Counted from the first letter of the stretch, positions 41,922 through 51,927 are shown. The stretch is 64,000 nt of DNA from Anomaloglossus baeobatrachus (GCF_048569485.1 NC_134357.1:106483635-106547634); one strand, 5' to 3'. Translations and numbers: made by a program. Notes: generated by a model from the letters alone, not told the origin.

Positions 41922-43073
41922 TGTGAAGCCCCGCAGGTGTTGTGTCGGTGTCGGTGCGTTACCTTCAGGGACTCCACGTTGCTGGATCTCCGTCACTGGT
42001 AGGAAATCTTCTGTTTTGATCGTGACGCCACTCTCAGTATTGCGGTCAGTGGGGACCGCCACTGCAGGTTAGGGGACGCCTGGGGCTGATGGTGGGTGCA
42101 GTCGGATGTAGTAGCCTCCTGAGAGTGAGGCAAGCCCCAGGGCCCTGTATAGGTGCGTAGTACCACAAGTCGCAGAATGACCACACAGGCAGGATGTCTT
42201 TTAGGGTTTTTACTCACATTCGATGGCAGGGTGAGTAACCCGGGCGTAGCTGGGGTGAACCAGGTGGGAACCAGGTATCCTTCAGGCTGACTTTATGAGG
42301 GTGACTACTGACTCGCCTTCCTTAGCCCTTGGTGGTTTGGGGTGACCCCGACTTTTAGTCCCTATGGGGGTCACCCAGGGAAGATGCTGCAGCCTCTCTC
42401 TCCCCTTCGTTCGCCGTATGCTTGTTCCCCGGACCAGGCCACTCCAGCTGCTTGCCTCCTGTGACCTATGGGCCCTCACTGCGGTTACGTGGCTGCGGCT
42501 TTTGTGGTGTTGTGGTGTGGGCTTTGAGAGCCCCACACCGGCAGGTTTAGCAGAAGAAAGCTGGATCTATCTTCGCTTCGGGATCTGCCGCCCGGTTGGG
42601 CCTGGTGCTCTCTAGCAGTCTCCTTACTTCCCACTCCGTTGCACTCCCTAGCTGAAGCTGGCTTTCAGGTAGCACTCCTAGTTGACCGTTCTCCCCCGTC
42701 TGTAGCCACTGCGCGGACGCTGTCAGATTGCACAGCTCCAGGGATCTGCTCCTCACTTGAGCTCCCTGGACTCTACACTGAACTGGCTCACTGCTCCTCC
42801 TCTCCTGTTCTTGCCTACGCCACCTAGCAACCAGACTCTCCACCACACCCCTTGAGAGGAGATGGAGGCTCTACCCCCTCCACTATTCCAGTGAAGGTGA
42901 AGGCTTGCCCCCTCCTGGGATCCCCAGGGGTCCTCTCATGGGTACATGTGTGAGACCTGATCACTATGCGCCTGTGTTCCACACCCCGGTCAGCCTTCTG
43001 GATTACCTGTATTGTACTGTCCCCAGCATGGGTGCAGTACTCAGTGGTGCCTGACCAGGTCAGGGGCGCCACA
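41922..43073 (-). repeat. 3' LTR of the cold-shock LTR element
   Basis: 1,152 bp, TG...CA. It includes CpG-containing GC-rich parts and the phrase gtgacgccactctcagtatt, which recurs in LTRs of the related Gypsy pieces in this window. Confidence 0.9.
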
Positions 43074-43086
43074 TTCCCCCTTAGTT
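43074..43086 (-). promoter_or_regulatory. Polypurine tract
   Basis: On the minus strand AACTAAGGGGGAA directly precedes the LTR start TGTGGCG. It would prime plus-strand DNA synthesis. The Gypsy LTR at 59965 has the very similar AACCAAGGGGGAA in the same place. Confidence 0.75.
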
Positions 43087-43686
43087 ATCACCAGCACGTC
43101 CTCGGGCTGCAAGACAACATTTTAAAATGCATAAAACATTAAAACATGTAAAACATTTTTAAAAGCACCAGGTACCATACATCACCACCCTCCACCCACA
43201 AGTCCGTTAACCCACCCAAAACCCTTTCACGTTGGCCGCGACTTCAGCCACTTCTGGCAGGATGTAGAGGCGGCTTTCATGGGCTGGTGGTCTTCAGGGT
43301 ATACCTGGCCTGGTGGATCCGCGCCTTCAGCCTCTTCTAGCAGGATGCAGAGGCGGCCTCCACAGTTGGTGCTGACCAGGTACCCTCTTTGTGGTGGTGA
43401 GCCAAGGCCCCATAAACAGGCGTGCTCTCTGGTTGCAGGTGAGCCAAGGCCCTATATACGGACGGGCTCCTCCTGGTTGCAGACGAGCCAAGCCCCTAAA
43501 CAGGCTGACTCTGGTGGCGGTGGTGCCCTCTGGTGTAACTATTTACACTGCGAGAGTTTGTGGCTATAGCCAGTTCATAGCCTTAAGGTTTATTTTCTCA
43601 CAATAGTTTTTGTGGGCACATGCTTAAACGTTGCAAAACAAAACTTTTCAAAACTTTAACTTCTGTACTTCTTTCTTCACTTTACT

Positions 43687-45951
43687 TTACTCCTCTTTAC
43701 CAGGGCTTGGGCCTGCTGGGCTGCGGCACCTGTTGCTTTCTGGCTCTTTGTCGTCGTCTGTGGTTGTTTCCTCTGTAGGTTCCTTGTCTTTTCTCTCTTG
43801 ATCTTCATCTGTGTCTCTATCTCTGTCTTTTCTTTCCTCTTTGGGACATGGTGCTACGTCTAAGGCATAGTAGCCCCTTTCTCCTTGATGCAAGGTGAAC
43901 TGTACTGCGTCTCCAATTTTCAAATTTCTGCCTGAATGTCCTCTGGGCAGGTGGGCTTGAACATCTCTCCGATTCACAAATATGCCCTCTTTTATTCCTC
44001 TTGCTACAATAAAGCCGTATCCGCTTTTCAAATTGAAGTCCTCTACTACTCCTCTGTAAAGGGGTCCTCTGACCTGGGCTCTAGACCTTCTCAGTAATCT
44101 TTTCTCCTGCAGGTCTCTGGCTGTGACCTCTCTCTGCTCTGGAGACTGTGGTGTTGGAGGATACTCTGCTCTGCTGCGCCGTGTCTTGCGGGCTGGGTTC
44201 TGCTGGGTGCAGCTCACAAACTCCCAGGTAAGGCTTTTGGGCAGTTCTTCATCTGCAGACGGTGTCAAATCCTCTTCATCCCAGCGGGAATAGGGCAACA
44301 TCTCCGGTTCTGAGTATAGATCCACTGCTGGTGGCTCCGGAGTCAGCTCCTCAGCTTCCTGGCCTCCTCTCCCCCTTAGTTCTTCCTGGCACTCCTTTGG
44401 TGGCAGTGCTGGGGATGGGCTTTCTTCAGCTGGTCTGGGCGGTGGACTCTCTGGCGCGGCTGCAGGGGTTGCCTGAATCTCCTTGGGGGTATGCGGAGGG
44501 AGCAGATACCGATCCACCATCTCTTGTGGGAACTGGGCCTCTAGGTCAGCCTTCAGCTTCCAGTATTCGGGGTCCTCTCCTATCAGGGTCTTCCTAGCAG
44601 GGACCTCTTTGGACTGGGGAGCGGTGTCTGCTCTGGCCTTGCAGGCCGGGGTAAATAATGAGGTAATCGCTTGGCGGGCCGCGCCTGGCATGGCGGCGGC
44701 CTGGTCTTGGCGGGCCGCGCCCTGGCTGGCGGCGGCCTGGTCTTGGCGGGCCGCGCCCTGGCTGGCGGCGGCCTGGTCTTGGCGGGCCGCGCCCTGGATG
44801 GCGGCGGCCTGGTCTTGGCGGGCCGCGCCCTGGCTGGCGGCGGCCTGGTCTTGGCGGGCCGCGCCCTGGCTGGCGGCGGCCTGGTCTTGGCGGGCCGCGC
44901 CCTGGATGGCGGCGGCCTGGTCTTGGCGGGCCGCGCCTGGCATGGCGGCGGCCTGGATCAGTGTCGCTGTTGCAGGGGGCTCTGTGCAAGCTGGGCTGGA
45001 CGTCGCTGCAGCAGTCTGGGCTTGGCGGGCCGCGCCTGGCGTGGCTGCGGCCTGGTTCAGCACCTCACTTGCGGCGCGGACGAGCGTTGCTGCGGCGGTG
45101 GGGTCTCGGCGGGCCGGGCCTAGCAGGGCGGCGGCCTGGGTCAGCGTTACGCCTGCGACACGGATGAGGGTCGCGGTGGCAGCCGGTTCTTTGCGGGCCG
45201 GACTGGGCGTTGCTGCAGGGACCGGGTCTCGGTGGGCCAAGCAGGGCATCGCTGCGGCCGCTGGGGCTTGGAGGGCCGCACCTGGCGTGGCTGCGGCCTG
45301 CTTCAGCGTCGCCGCACCGGACGCCTCTTCGGGGACCGCGGGCGTGGCAGCAGGGGTCGGGGCACTTGCGCTGGCCGGGGCATCACTCGACTCACCCACC
45401 GGTGGCAGCATCGGGGTCTGCGTCATCGCCGTCCTGTCTGGCACTCGGCGCGCGGCTCTCCTTTCATAGGCCCGAACCGCGGCGGTCATCTCCAGCATTT
45501 CCAGTCGTTCTTCCCGGATCTGCTCCACAACCCGGTTCTCCAGTCGGTCGCAGAACTGGGCCAGCTCCCGATACCACCAGGCAGCGGAGCCCGGTTCTGG
45601 ATTTCTGCGGTCAGACGCCATTTCTTCTGCGCCGTCTTCTGCACGACTCTCCAGCTGTGGACTTGCCGTTGCCTCCGATAGCAAGCTGTTCAGTTTCTGC
45701 TCTGCCTCTTTCAGCAGCTCCTCTCCCAGCAGCAGGCTTGTGGCTCTCTTTCCTTCCCGCCGTCTCTGGACGCTTCCACTCTCATAGCTGGCAAGGTCAG
45801 AACTCTGCAGGGGATCTCTGGGTAGCCACACCTCTTCGTGGGCGGTAACTTCTTCCAGCGCGGGCTGCTGTTGTTTTTCAGCGCGCTTTTCATGGTGGCA
45901 ATATGGCGGCGCTTCCAATTTTCCAAGCGGACCGCCCAGGCACATGGTCAC
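43687..45951 (-). CDS. Gag-position protein with Y-box-like cold-shock domain
   Basis: An uninterrupted 754-residue frame occupies the gag place, starting about 24 bases after the primer site. In order: a basic/Gln-rich head; a helical, probably coiled-coil stretch (LLGEELLKEAEQKLNSLLSE, about residues 72-91); a second helical region with WWYRELAQFCDRLENRVVEQ; an Ala/Pro/Thr-rich middle with seven 12-residue GAARQDQ repeats; a Glu/Pro-rich part; a cold-shock domain at about 628-701; and a highly charged Asp/Glu/Lys/Arg tail. The domain has RNP1-like LKSGYGFIV, RNP2-like GIFVNRRDV, and QFTLHQGERGYYALDVAP, closest to Y-box proteins. No zinc knuckle or protease is seen. I infer a nucleic-acid-binding, nucleocapsid-like role. 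I cannot assign a capsid fold. Confidence 0.85.
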   Translation of the reverse strand: MTMCLGGPLGKLEAPPYCHHEKRAEKQQQPALEEVTAHEEVWLPRDPLQSSDLASYESGSVQRRREGKRATSLLLGEELLKEAEQKLNSLLSEATASPQLESRAEDGAEEMASDRRNPEPGSAAWWYRELAQFCDRLENRVVEQIREERLEMLEMTAAVRAYERRAARRVPDRTAMTQTPMLPPVGESSDAPASASAPTPAATPAVPEEASGAATLKQAAATPGAALQAPAAAAMPCLAHRDPVPAATPSPARKEPAATATLIRVAGVTLTQAAALLGPARRDPTAAATLVRAASEVLNQAAATPGAARQAQTAAATSSPACTEPPATATLIQAAAMPGAARQDQAAAIQGAARQDQAAASQGAARQDQAAASQGAARQDQAAAIQGAARQDQAAASQGAARQDQAAASQGAARQDQAAAMPGAARQAITSLFTPACKARADTAPQSKEVPARKTLIGEDPEYWKLKADLEAQFPQEMVDRYLLPPHTPKEIQATPAAAPESPPPRPAEESPSPALPPKECQEELRGRGGQEAEELTPEPPAVDLYSEPEMLPYSRWDEEDLTPSADEELPKSLTWEFVSCTQQNPARKTRRSRAEYPPTPQSPEQREVTARDLQEKRLLRRSRAQVRGPLYRGVVEDFNLKSGYGFIVARGIKEGIFVNRRDVQAHLPRGHSGRNLKIGDAVQFTLHQGERGYYALDVAPCPKEERKDRDRDTDEDQERKDKEPTEETTTDDDKEPESNRCRSPAGPSPGKEE
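44665..44945 (-). repeat. 36-bp in-frame minisatellite in the gag-like gene
   Basis: Seven full units encoding AA(A)(S/I)QGAARQDQ plus degenerate edge units lie inside the reading frame. They are extremely GC-rich (ggcggcctggtcttggcggg). Unit number is likely to vary between copies. The long antisense frames here (Trp/Ala-rich) are shadows. Confidence 0.85.
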
Positions 45952-45974
45952 CTGTCTGAACAGGTCTAGTCCTT

Positions 45975-45992
45975 ATCCTGTTTGTGACGCCA
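45975..45992 (-). promoter_or_regulatory. Primer binding site, serine-tRNA type
   Basis: TGGCGTCACAAACAGGAT on the minus strand, two bases after the 5' LTR. It differs from the other two sites in the window at one base (CAAAC in place of CGAAC). Confidence 0.75.
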
Positions 45993-45994
45993 GA

Positions 45995-47146
45995 TGTGAA
46001 GCCCCGCAGGTGTTGTGTCGGTGTCGGTGCGTTACCTTCAGGGACTCCACGTTGCTGGATCTCCGTCACTGGTAGGAAATCTTCTGTTTTGATCGTGACG
46101 CCACTCTCAGTATTGCGGTCAGTGGGGACCGCCACTGCAGGTTAGGGGACGCCTGGGGCTGATGGTGGGTGCAGTCGGATGTAGTAGCCTCCTGAGAGTG
46201 AGGCAAGCCCCAGGGCCCTGTATAGGTGCGTAGTACCACAAGTCGCAGAATGACCACACAGGCAGGATGTCTTTTAGGGTTTTTACTCACATTCGATGGC
46301 AGGGTGAGTAACCCGGGCGTAGCTGGGGTGAACCAGGTGGGAACCAGGTATCCTTCAGGCTGACTTTATGAGGGTGACTACTGACTCGCCTTCCTTAGCC
46401 CTTGGTGGTTTGGGGTGACCCCGACTTTTAGTCCCTATGGGGGTCACCCAGGGAAGATGCTGCAGCCTCTCTCTCCCCTTCGTTCGCCGTATGCTTGTTC
46501 CCCGGACCAGGCCACTCCAGCTGCTTGCCTCCTGTGACCTATGGGCCCTCACTGCGGTTACGTGGCTGCGGCTTTTGTGGTGTTGTGGTGTGGGCTTTGA
46601 GAGCCCCACACCGGCAGGTTTAGCAGAAGAAAGCTGGATCTATCTTCGCTTCGGGATCTGCCGCCCGGTTGGGCCTGGTGCTCTCTAGCAGTCTCCTTAC
46701 TTCCCACTCCGTTGCACTCCCTAGCTGAAGCTGGCTTTCAGGTAGCACTCCTAGTTGACCGTTCTCCCCCGTCTGTAGCCACTGCGCGGACGCTGTCAGA
46801 TTGCACAGCTCCAGGGATCTGCTCCTCACTTGAGCTCCCTGGACTCTACACTGAACTGGCTCACTGCTCCTCCTCTCCTGTTCTTGCCTACGCCACCTAG
46901 CAACCAGACTCTCCACCACACCCCTTGAGAGGAGATGGAGGCTCTACCCCCTCCACTATTCCAGTGAAGGTGAAGGCTTGCCCCCTCCTGGGATCCCCAG
47001 GGGTCCTCTCATGGGTACATGTGTGAGACCTGATCACTATGCGCCTGTGTTCCACACCCCGGTCAGCCTTCTGGATTACCTGTATTGTACTGTCCCCAGC
47101 ATGGGTGCAGTACTCAGTGGTGCCTGACCAGGTCAGGGGCGCCACA
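45995..47146 (-). repeat. 5' LTR of the cold-shock LTR element
   Basis: 1,152 bp; indistinguishable by eye from 41922-43073 over its full length. Confidence 0.9.
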
Positions 47147-47335
47147 AATAATGGAGCCTCAATGAGTAAATAATGGAGCCTCACTAAGTAAATAATGGAG
47201 CCTCGCTGAGTAAATAATGGAGCCTCGCTGAATAAATAATGGAGCCTCACTAAGTAAATAATGGAGCCTCACTAAGTAAATAATGGAGCCTCGCTGAGTA
47301 AATAATGGAGCCTCGCTGGCTGACTAAATAAAGGG
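47147..47335 (+). repeat. 22-bp minisatellite, right part
   Basis: Continuation of the array at 41750-41921 (agtaaataatggagcctcgc, with ca variants). It ends about 50 bases before the TATA box of the protamine-like gene. Confidence 0.85.
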
Positions 47336-47350
47336 GCCACACCTACTTTC

Positions 47351-47395
47351 TATGTCATCATATTATGAGGTCACAGTAGTCAGAGACTATAAAAA
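47351..47395 (+). promoter_or_regulatory. Promoter of protamine-like gene: CRE-like site and TATA box
   Basis: TGAGGTCA (47366-47373) is a near-consensus CRE. A second half-like site, TGTCATCA, lies at 47353-47360. TATAAAAA lies at 47388-47395. A CRE-like site close to a TATA box is characteristic of spermatid genes such as protamines and transition proteins driven by CREM; that link is established knowledge for mammals and inference here. Expected transcript start is near 47418. Confidence 0.55.
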
Positions 47396-47465
47396 GCCAT
47401 GCGGCTATCATTTATCCTCATACTCCTGGACCGGACCGCTGAAGAACAAAGCTCCACCTGTCACC

Positions 47466-47662
47466 ATGCCATCTAAAATGCAGAATGAACGCAGTGGACG
47501 TCAGTGGCGACGCAGAGCCAGGAGAACCCCCATAAAGCACCACCCCGGCCGTAGGACAGGTAAATATCTATGTACATGCTTGCCTGTGGACAGAATGTGT
47601 AGTAATGTTGGCTTCTTCTAGTCTCAGTTCACAGGCGCAGAAGGCACCATCACAGACGGTGA
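47466..47662 (+). CDS. Protamine-like Arg/His-rich small protein, two exons
   Basis: Coding exon 1 is 47466-47559, an intron spans 47560-47621 (gtaaat...cttctag), and coding exon 2 is 47622-47662 with TGA at 47660. The product is about 44 residues, or 42 if the alternative acceptor at 47625-47626 is used. About a third is Arg, with clustered His: NERSGRQWRRRARRTPIKHH in exon 1 and HRRRRHHHRR at the C-terminus. The start has a good context (tcaccATG) some 48 bases after the predicted cap site. Small size, extreme basicity, a short intron and a CRE/TATA promoter fit a sperm nuclear basic protein that packs DNA in spermatids. It could also be a transition-protein-like gene or chance. Only a partial frame is visible without splicing. 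Confidence 0.6.
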
Positions 47663-47689
47663 AGAGGTCTCCACACAGTGACGCTGCGT

Positions 47690-47870
47690 CTCAAGACTTC
47701 AGCAAACCCTGGGTGAATCCAAAAGACTTCTGAAGACTCCACCAAAACCGTAGTGAATCCAAAATATCGCTTAAAGGCTTTATGAAACCCGTGCTGAGTC
47801 CAAAATACTTACTGAAAGCTTCACCAAACCCGTGCTGAGTCCAAAGACGCTGGATGCCGCTGGAGATATC
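47690..47870 (+). repeat. Short tandem repeat in the 3' UTR of the protamine-like gene
   Basis: Four imperfect ~40-45-bp units around aaacccgtgctgagtccaaa and ctt(c)ctgaa(g/a). They lie between the stop codon and the AATAAA. Confidence 0.6.
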
Positions 47871-47874
47871 TGTT

Positions 47875-47880
47875 AATAAA
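47875..47880 (+). terminator. Polyadenylation signal AATAAA
   Basis: Canonical signal about 210 bases after the protamine-like stop codon, immediately before the next transposon. It closes a gene unit of about 480 bp from TATA box to signal. Confidence 0.55.
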
Positions 47881-47882
47881 CC

Positions 47883-50412
47883 TAAGGGCTGCTTCTCACT
47901 TGCGAGTTTCTCGCAGTAGAGCAATGCGAGAAAATCTCGCATTGGAATCGGACACATGTTAGTGAATGATTCAGCTCTCATCTGCGATTTTTTTCTCAGT
48001 CCAAATCGGACTGAGAAAATTCACAGCATGCTGCTTTTTTGCGAGTTTCTACTGCGAGTCTCTCCAATGCAAGTCTATGGGAGCATGTAAATAATCGGAT
48101 GTCAGGGGACGGCACTCACACCATCCTAGTGACATCCGATTTTCTAAATACATTTCTCACATGTTTCTTAAAACACTGGAAACGAGTGATGTCTCCCAAT
48201 GTCTGTCAATCACTATTCTCTGTCAGTCGGTCTCTCCCTCTCGGTCTCTATTCTCTCTCTGTCGGTCCGTCACTATCTCTGTCCCTCTCTCACAGTCTGT
48301 CGGTCATTTTCCCCTCCTCTCTCATACTCACTGTTCCCCGATCCCCGGCGCGGCGCTGCACGGCATTCACACTGCTGCGGCGGCTTTTACTATTGTGAAA
48401 AAGCCGGCCGCTCATAAAACAATCTCGTATTCCCTGCTTTCCCCGCCCACAGGCGCCTATGATTGGTTGCAGTGAGACACGCCCCCACGCTGAGTGACAG
48501 GTGTCTCACTGCACCCAATCACAGCAGCCGGTGGGCGTGTCTATACTGTGCAGTGAAATAAATAATTAAATAATTAAAAAAAACGGCGTGCGGTCCCCCC
48601 CCAATTTTAATACCAGCCAGATACAGCCATACGGCTGAAGGCTGCTATTCTCAGGATGGGGAGCTCCACGTTATGGGGAGCCCCCCAGCCTAACAATATC
48701 AGTCAGCAGCCGCCCAGAATTGCCGCATACATTATATGCGACAGTTCTGGGACTGTACCCGGCTCTTCCCGATTTGCCCTGGTGCGTTGGCAAATTGGGG
48801 TAATAAGGAGTTATTGGCAGCCCATAGCTGCCACTAAATCCTAGATTAATCATGTCAGGCGTCTCCCCGAGATACCTTCCATGATTAATCTGTAAGTTAC
48901 AGTAAATAAACACACACACACCTGAAAAAATAATTTATTAGAAATAAAAAACACAAATAAATTCCCTCATTACCAATTTAATAAGCCCCAAAAAGCCCTC
49001 CATGTCCGTCGTAATCCACGGACCTCCAGTGTCGCTTTCAGCTCTGCTGCATGGAGGTGACAGGAGCTGCAGCAGACACCACCGCTCCTGTCACCTCCAC
49101 GCAGCAACTGAGGTGAGTAGCACGATCTGCTGAGGTGTCACTGAGGTTAATCGCGGCCACCGCTGGATCCAGTGGCGGCCACCGGGTAACCTCAGTGACA
49201 GCTCAGCTGATCGCGCTACTCACCTCAGTTGCTGCGTGGAGGTGACAGGAGCGGCGGTGTCTGCTGCAGCTCCTGTCACCTTCATGCTGGAAGCGACACT
49301 GGAGGTCCGTGGATTACGCCGGACATGGAGGGCTTTTTGGGGCTTATTAAATTGGTAATGAGGGAATTTGTTTGTGTTTTTTATTTCTAATAAATGATTT
49401 TTTCATGTGTGTGTGTGTTTATTTACTGTAACTTACAGATTAATCATGGAGGGTGTCTCATAGACGACTGACATGATTAATCTAGGATTTAGTGGCAGCT
49501 ATGGGCTGCCAATAACTCCTTATTACCCCGATTTGCCAACGCACCAGGGTAAATCGGGAAGAGCCGGGTACAGTCCCAGAACTGTCGCATCTAATGTATG
49601 CGGCAATTCTGGGCGGCTGCTGACTGATATTGTTAGGCTGGGGGGCTCCCCATAACGTGGAGCTCCCCATCCTGAGAATACCAGCCTTCAGCCGTATGGC
49701 TTTATCTGGCTGGTATTGAAATTGGGGGGACCGCACGCCATTTTTTAAAATTATTTATTTATTTCACTGCACAGTATAGACACGCCCACCGGCTGCTGTG
49801 ATTGGGTGCAGTGAGACACCTGTCACTCAGCGTGGAGGCGTGTCTCACTGCAACCAATCATAGGCACCTGTGGACGGGTAAAGCAGGGAATACGAGATTG
49901 TTTAATGAGCGGCCGGTTTTTTCAAAATAGTAAAAGCCGCCGGAGCAGTGTGAATGCCGTGCAGCGCCGCGCCGGGGATCGGTGAGTATGAGAGAGGGCT
50001 GCTAACTTCAGTCACTCAGGAGATTATCGGTCACCGGTGAGTCCTTCACAGGTGACCGCTAATCAGGACGCGGCACAGACAGAGCCGCAGCATGACAATG
50101 AAGTCGGGTGAAGTTCACCCGAGTTCATTCTGACAGTGCGGCTCTGTCTGTGTCTGCTGTCATCTGCCATTAATCTCTGCTACATGGCTGTCTGTGTCTG
50201 CTGTCAGCGGCCATGTAGCAGCGCTGAATGGGAGATGACATAGTAAAAAATACGCATTACACACGCATTACACACGCTAGTAAAATCATTAATTTATTCA
50301 GAAAAGCATCACACTTGCGTTGCACTTGGACCTAACGTGAACTAAAATCAGCCGAGTTTTTTTCAGCCCAGTCGGACCGATTTTACTCGCATAGATGTGT
50401 TTCCACTCTAAG
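47883..50412. mobile_element. Foldback-type DNA transposon with long palindrome
   Basis: Outer ends are loosely inverted (ctaagggctgcttctcacttgcgag versus, at the right reverse-complemented, ccttagagtggaaacacatc then tatgcgag). Motifs such as aaatcggactgag and agtcggaccgatttt recur at the two ends. The centre is a 1.7-kb palindrome. No transposase. Superfamily uncertain; the ends resemble a repeat common in frogs. Confidence 0.55.
48315..49997. repeat. 1.7-kb imperfect palindrome
   Basis: Arms of about 840 bp pair around a centre near 49167 (cgctggatccagtggcg). They share ggagctccacgttatgggga, gtgattgggtgcagtgagac and gatccccggcgcggcg. Visible differences are scattered substitutions and small gaps. 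CA/TG repeats sit symmetrically in both arms. Confidence 0.85.
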
Positions 50413-50489
50413 GCGCAAAAACTCTTCTGTTCTGGTTGTTTTTTTTTAGTAAAATGTCTCAATCTTTTTGTGCTTTATCTAAGCTGGGG

Positions 50490-50605
50490 TCTTCAAGGGG
50501 GCCAGGGTTCTTCTTGTGCACATGCGGGATCCTAAAGGGGGGCCGGGGTTCTTCTTGTAGACATGCGGGATCTTAAAGGGGGGCCGGGGTTCTTCTTGCA
50601 GGCAT
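50490..50605 (+). repeat. Tandem repeat, ~45-bp unit, about 2.5 copies
   Basis: Units of gggggccggggttcttcttg followed by tagacatgcgggatcttaaa. Confidence 0.8.
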
Positions 50606-50699
50606 GTGTTCCTGCATAGAGACCACACTGACTACCTGCAGGACACCACACATCAGAGGATATGGCCGGCATCAGGCTCCTATCGGTCCAGGGTCTATA

Positions 50700-50952
50700 A
50701 TCAGCTCATATTTTGTAAATACAAAGTGACAAATATTAAAACCCCGTTGTTAAACTTTTTATTAAAAAAAAAAAAAAATCTCCACAAAGTTGGATGGAAA
50801 TATATGATTAGTGATGGGTGGGACCATAAACACCCGGAATCAGTGCATCCAACAGGGTTTGAAAAAAAATAGAAAAATAAAAAAAACCAAATAATTAAAG
50901 TAAGAATTATAATAAAAACATCACATTCAAAAATAAGTGAATCCAACCAGGT
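50700..50952 (-). repeat. A/T-rich satellite-like array, outer left part
   Basis: A few units with cacccggaatcagtgcatcc or caaaaataagtgaatccaac and gggtttgaaaaaaaa. The TTAA element at 50957-55057 splits this array; the rest is at 55062-56120. Confidence 0.65.
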
Positions 50953-51927
50953 TTAACCCCATAGCGACGGCCTAACGTCTCAAGACGTCGGAAAAACAGG
51001 GTACTTATTCTGTTCCGACGTCTTGAGACGTCAGGCCGGAAAAAGCTTGTAGCACCCCCCAGTGACGGAAAATCTCAGGGGTTTCAGCTACCGGAGGTAG
51101 CTGAGACCCCCAAGATTATGAATCGGGGTGTTTTTTTTGGACCCCGATAATGTGATCGCCGGTATACACCGTATACCGCCGGTCACATTAAAAAAAAAAA
51201 AATGGCAAATAATACTGATTTCTTTCTCATCTGACATGATCAAACATGTCAGATGATAAAGAAATATAAGCCCCTAGTGCCCCCCAAAGCCCCCGGTACC
51301 GGAGAAATCAACCCCCACCCCCCCACCCCCACCGGACATCCAAAATGGCGCCGACGCGCGGCGAAAACTGCCGCCGCCGCCGGCTCTGCATTCATTTCCC
51401 TCCGATCTGAAATGATCAAACATTTCAGATCGGAGGGAAATGTCCTCCCCCTGATCCCTCCTCCGGTACACCGGAGATCTCTGGTCCCCCGGAGCACCCT
51501 CCGGCTCTCCAGAGCTTGCAAGATGGCGCCGACGCGCGCTGAAAACTGCTGCTGCCGCTGCCAGTGCATTCATTTCCCTCTGATCTGAAATGATGAAACA
51601 TTTCAGATCGGAGGGAAATGTCCTACCCCTGACCCCTCCTCCGGTCCACCGGAGCCCTCTGGTTTACCGGAGCCCCCTCCGGTTCTCTAGAGCGCTCCCC
51701 CTCCCCCCCTCCGGAGCATGCAAGATTGCGGCGCACAGCGCGCGGCCGCATTCATCCTGCTCTTTCTGCCGCATGTGACACGTCACATGCGGCAGAAAAG
51801 TCGTCCCCAGGTCCCCCGGTCAGCCCCGTTACCTGGCTGGTGATCCGTCCCGCGATCACGCCGCCTCCTTCTTGAATGCTGGCGGCGCATGCGCAGACAG
51901 CGGCTGTCAGCTGGATCCCTGCAAGCA

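Larger units (their letters stand above)
41922..47146 (-). mobile_element. LTR retroelement carrying a cold-shock-domain gag-like protein
   Basis: Two 1,152-bp LTRs (41922-43073 and 45995-47146) in the same direction flank a 2.9-kb interior. The LTRs have the same length and I saw no difference between them, so the insertion is very young. On the minus strand each starts TGTGGCGCCCC and ends GGCTTCACA. A serine-tRNA-type primer site follows the 5' LTR by two bases (45975-45992), and a polypurine tract precedes the 3' LTR (43074-43086). A 4-bp duplication AATA in the surrounding 22-bp minisatellite is probable. The only long gene is the frame at 43687-45951. No protease, reverse transcriptase or integrase is visible, so it is non-autonomous. 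It looks whole for that design. The primer and polypurine sites link it to the Ty3/Gypsy pieces at 1970-5148 and 57724-59965. Confidence 0.9.

Noticed and set aside
44483-45469. A 328-codon Trp/Ala-rich plus-strand frame
   Set aside because: Antisense shadow of the gag-like gene, kept open by its GC-rich 36-bp repeat.
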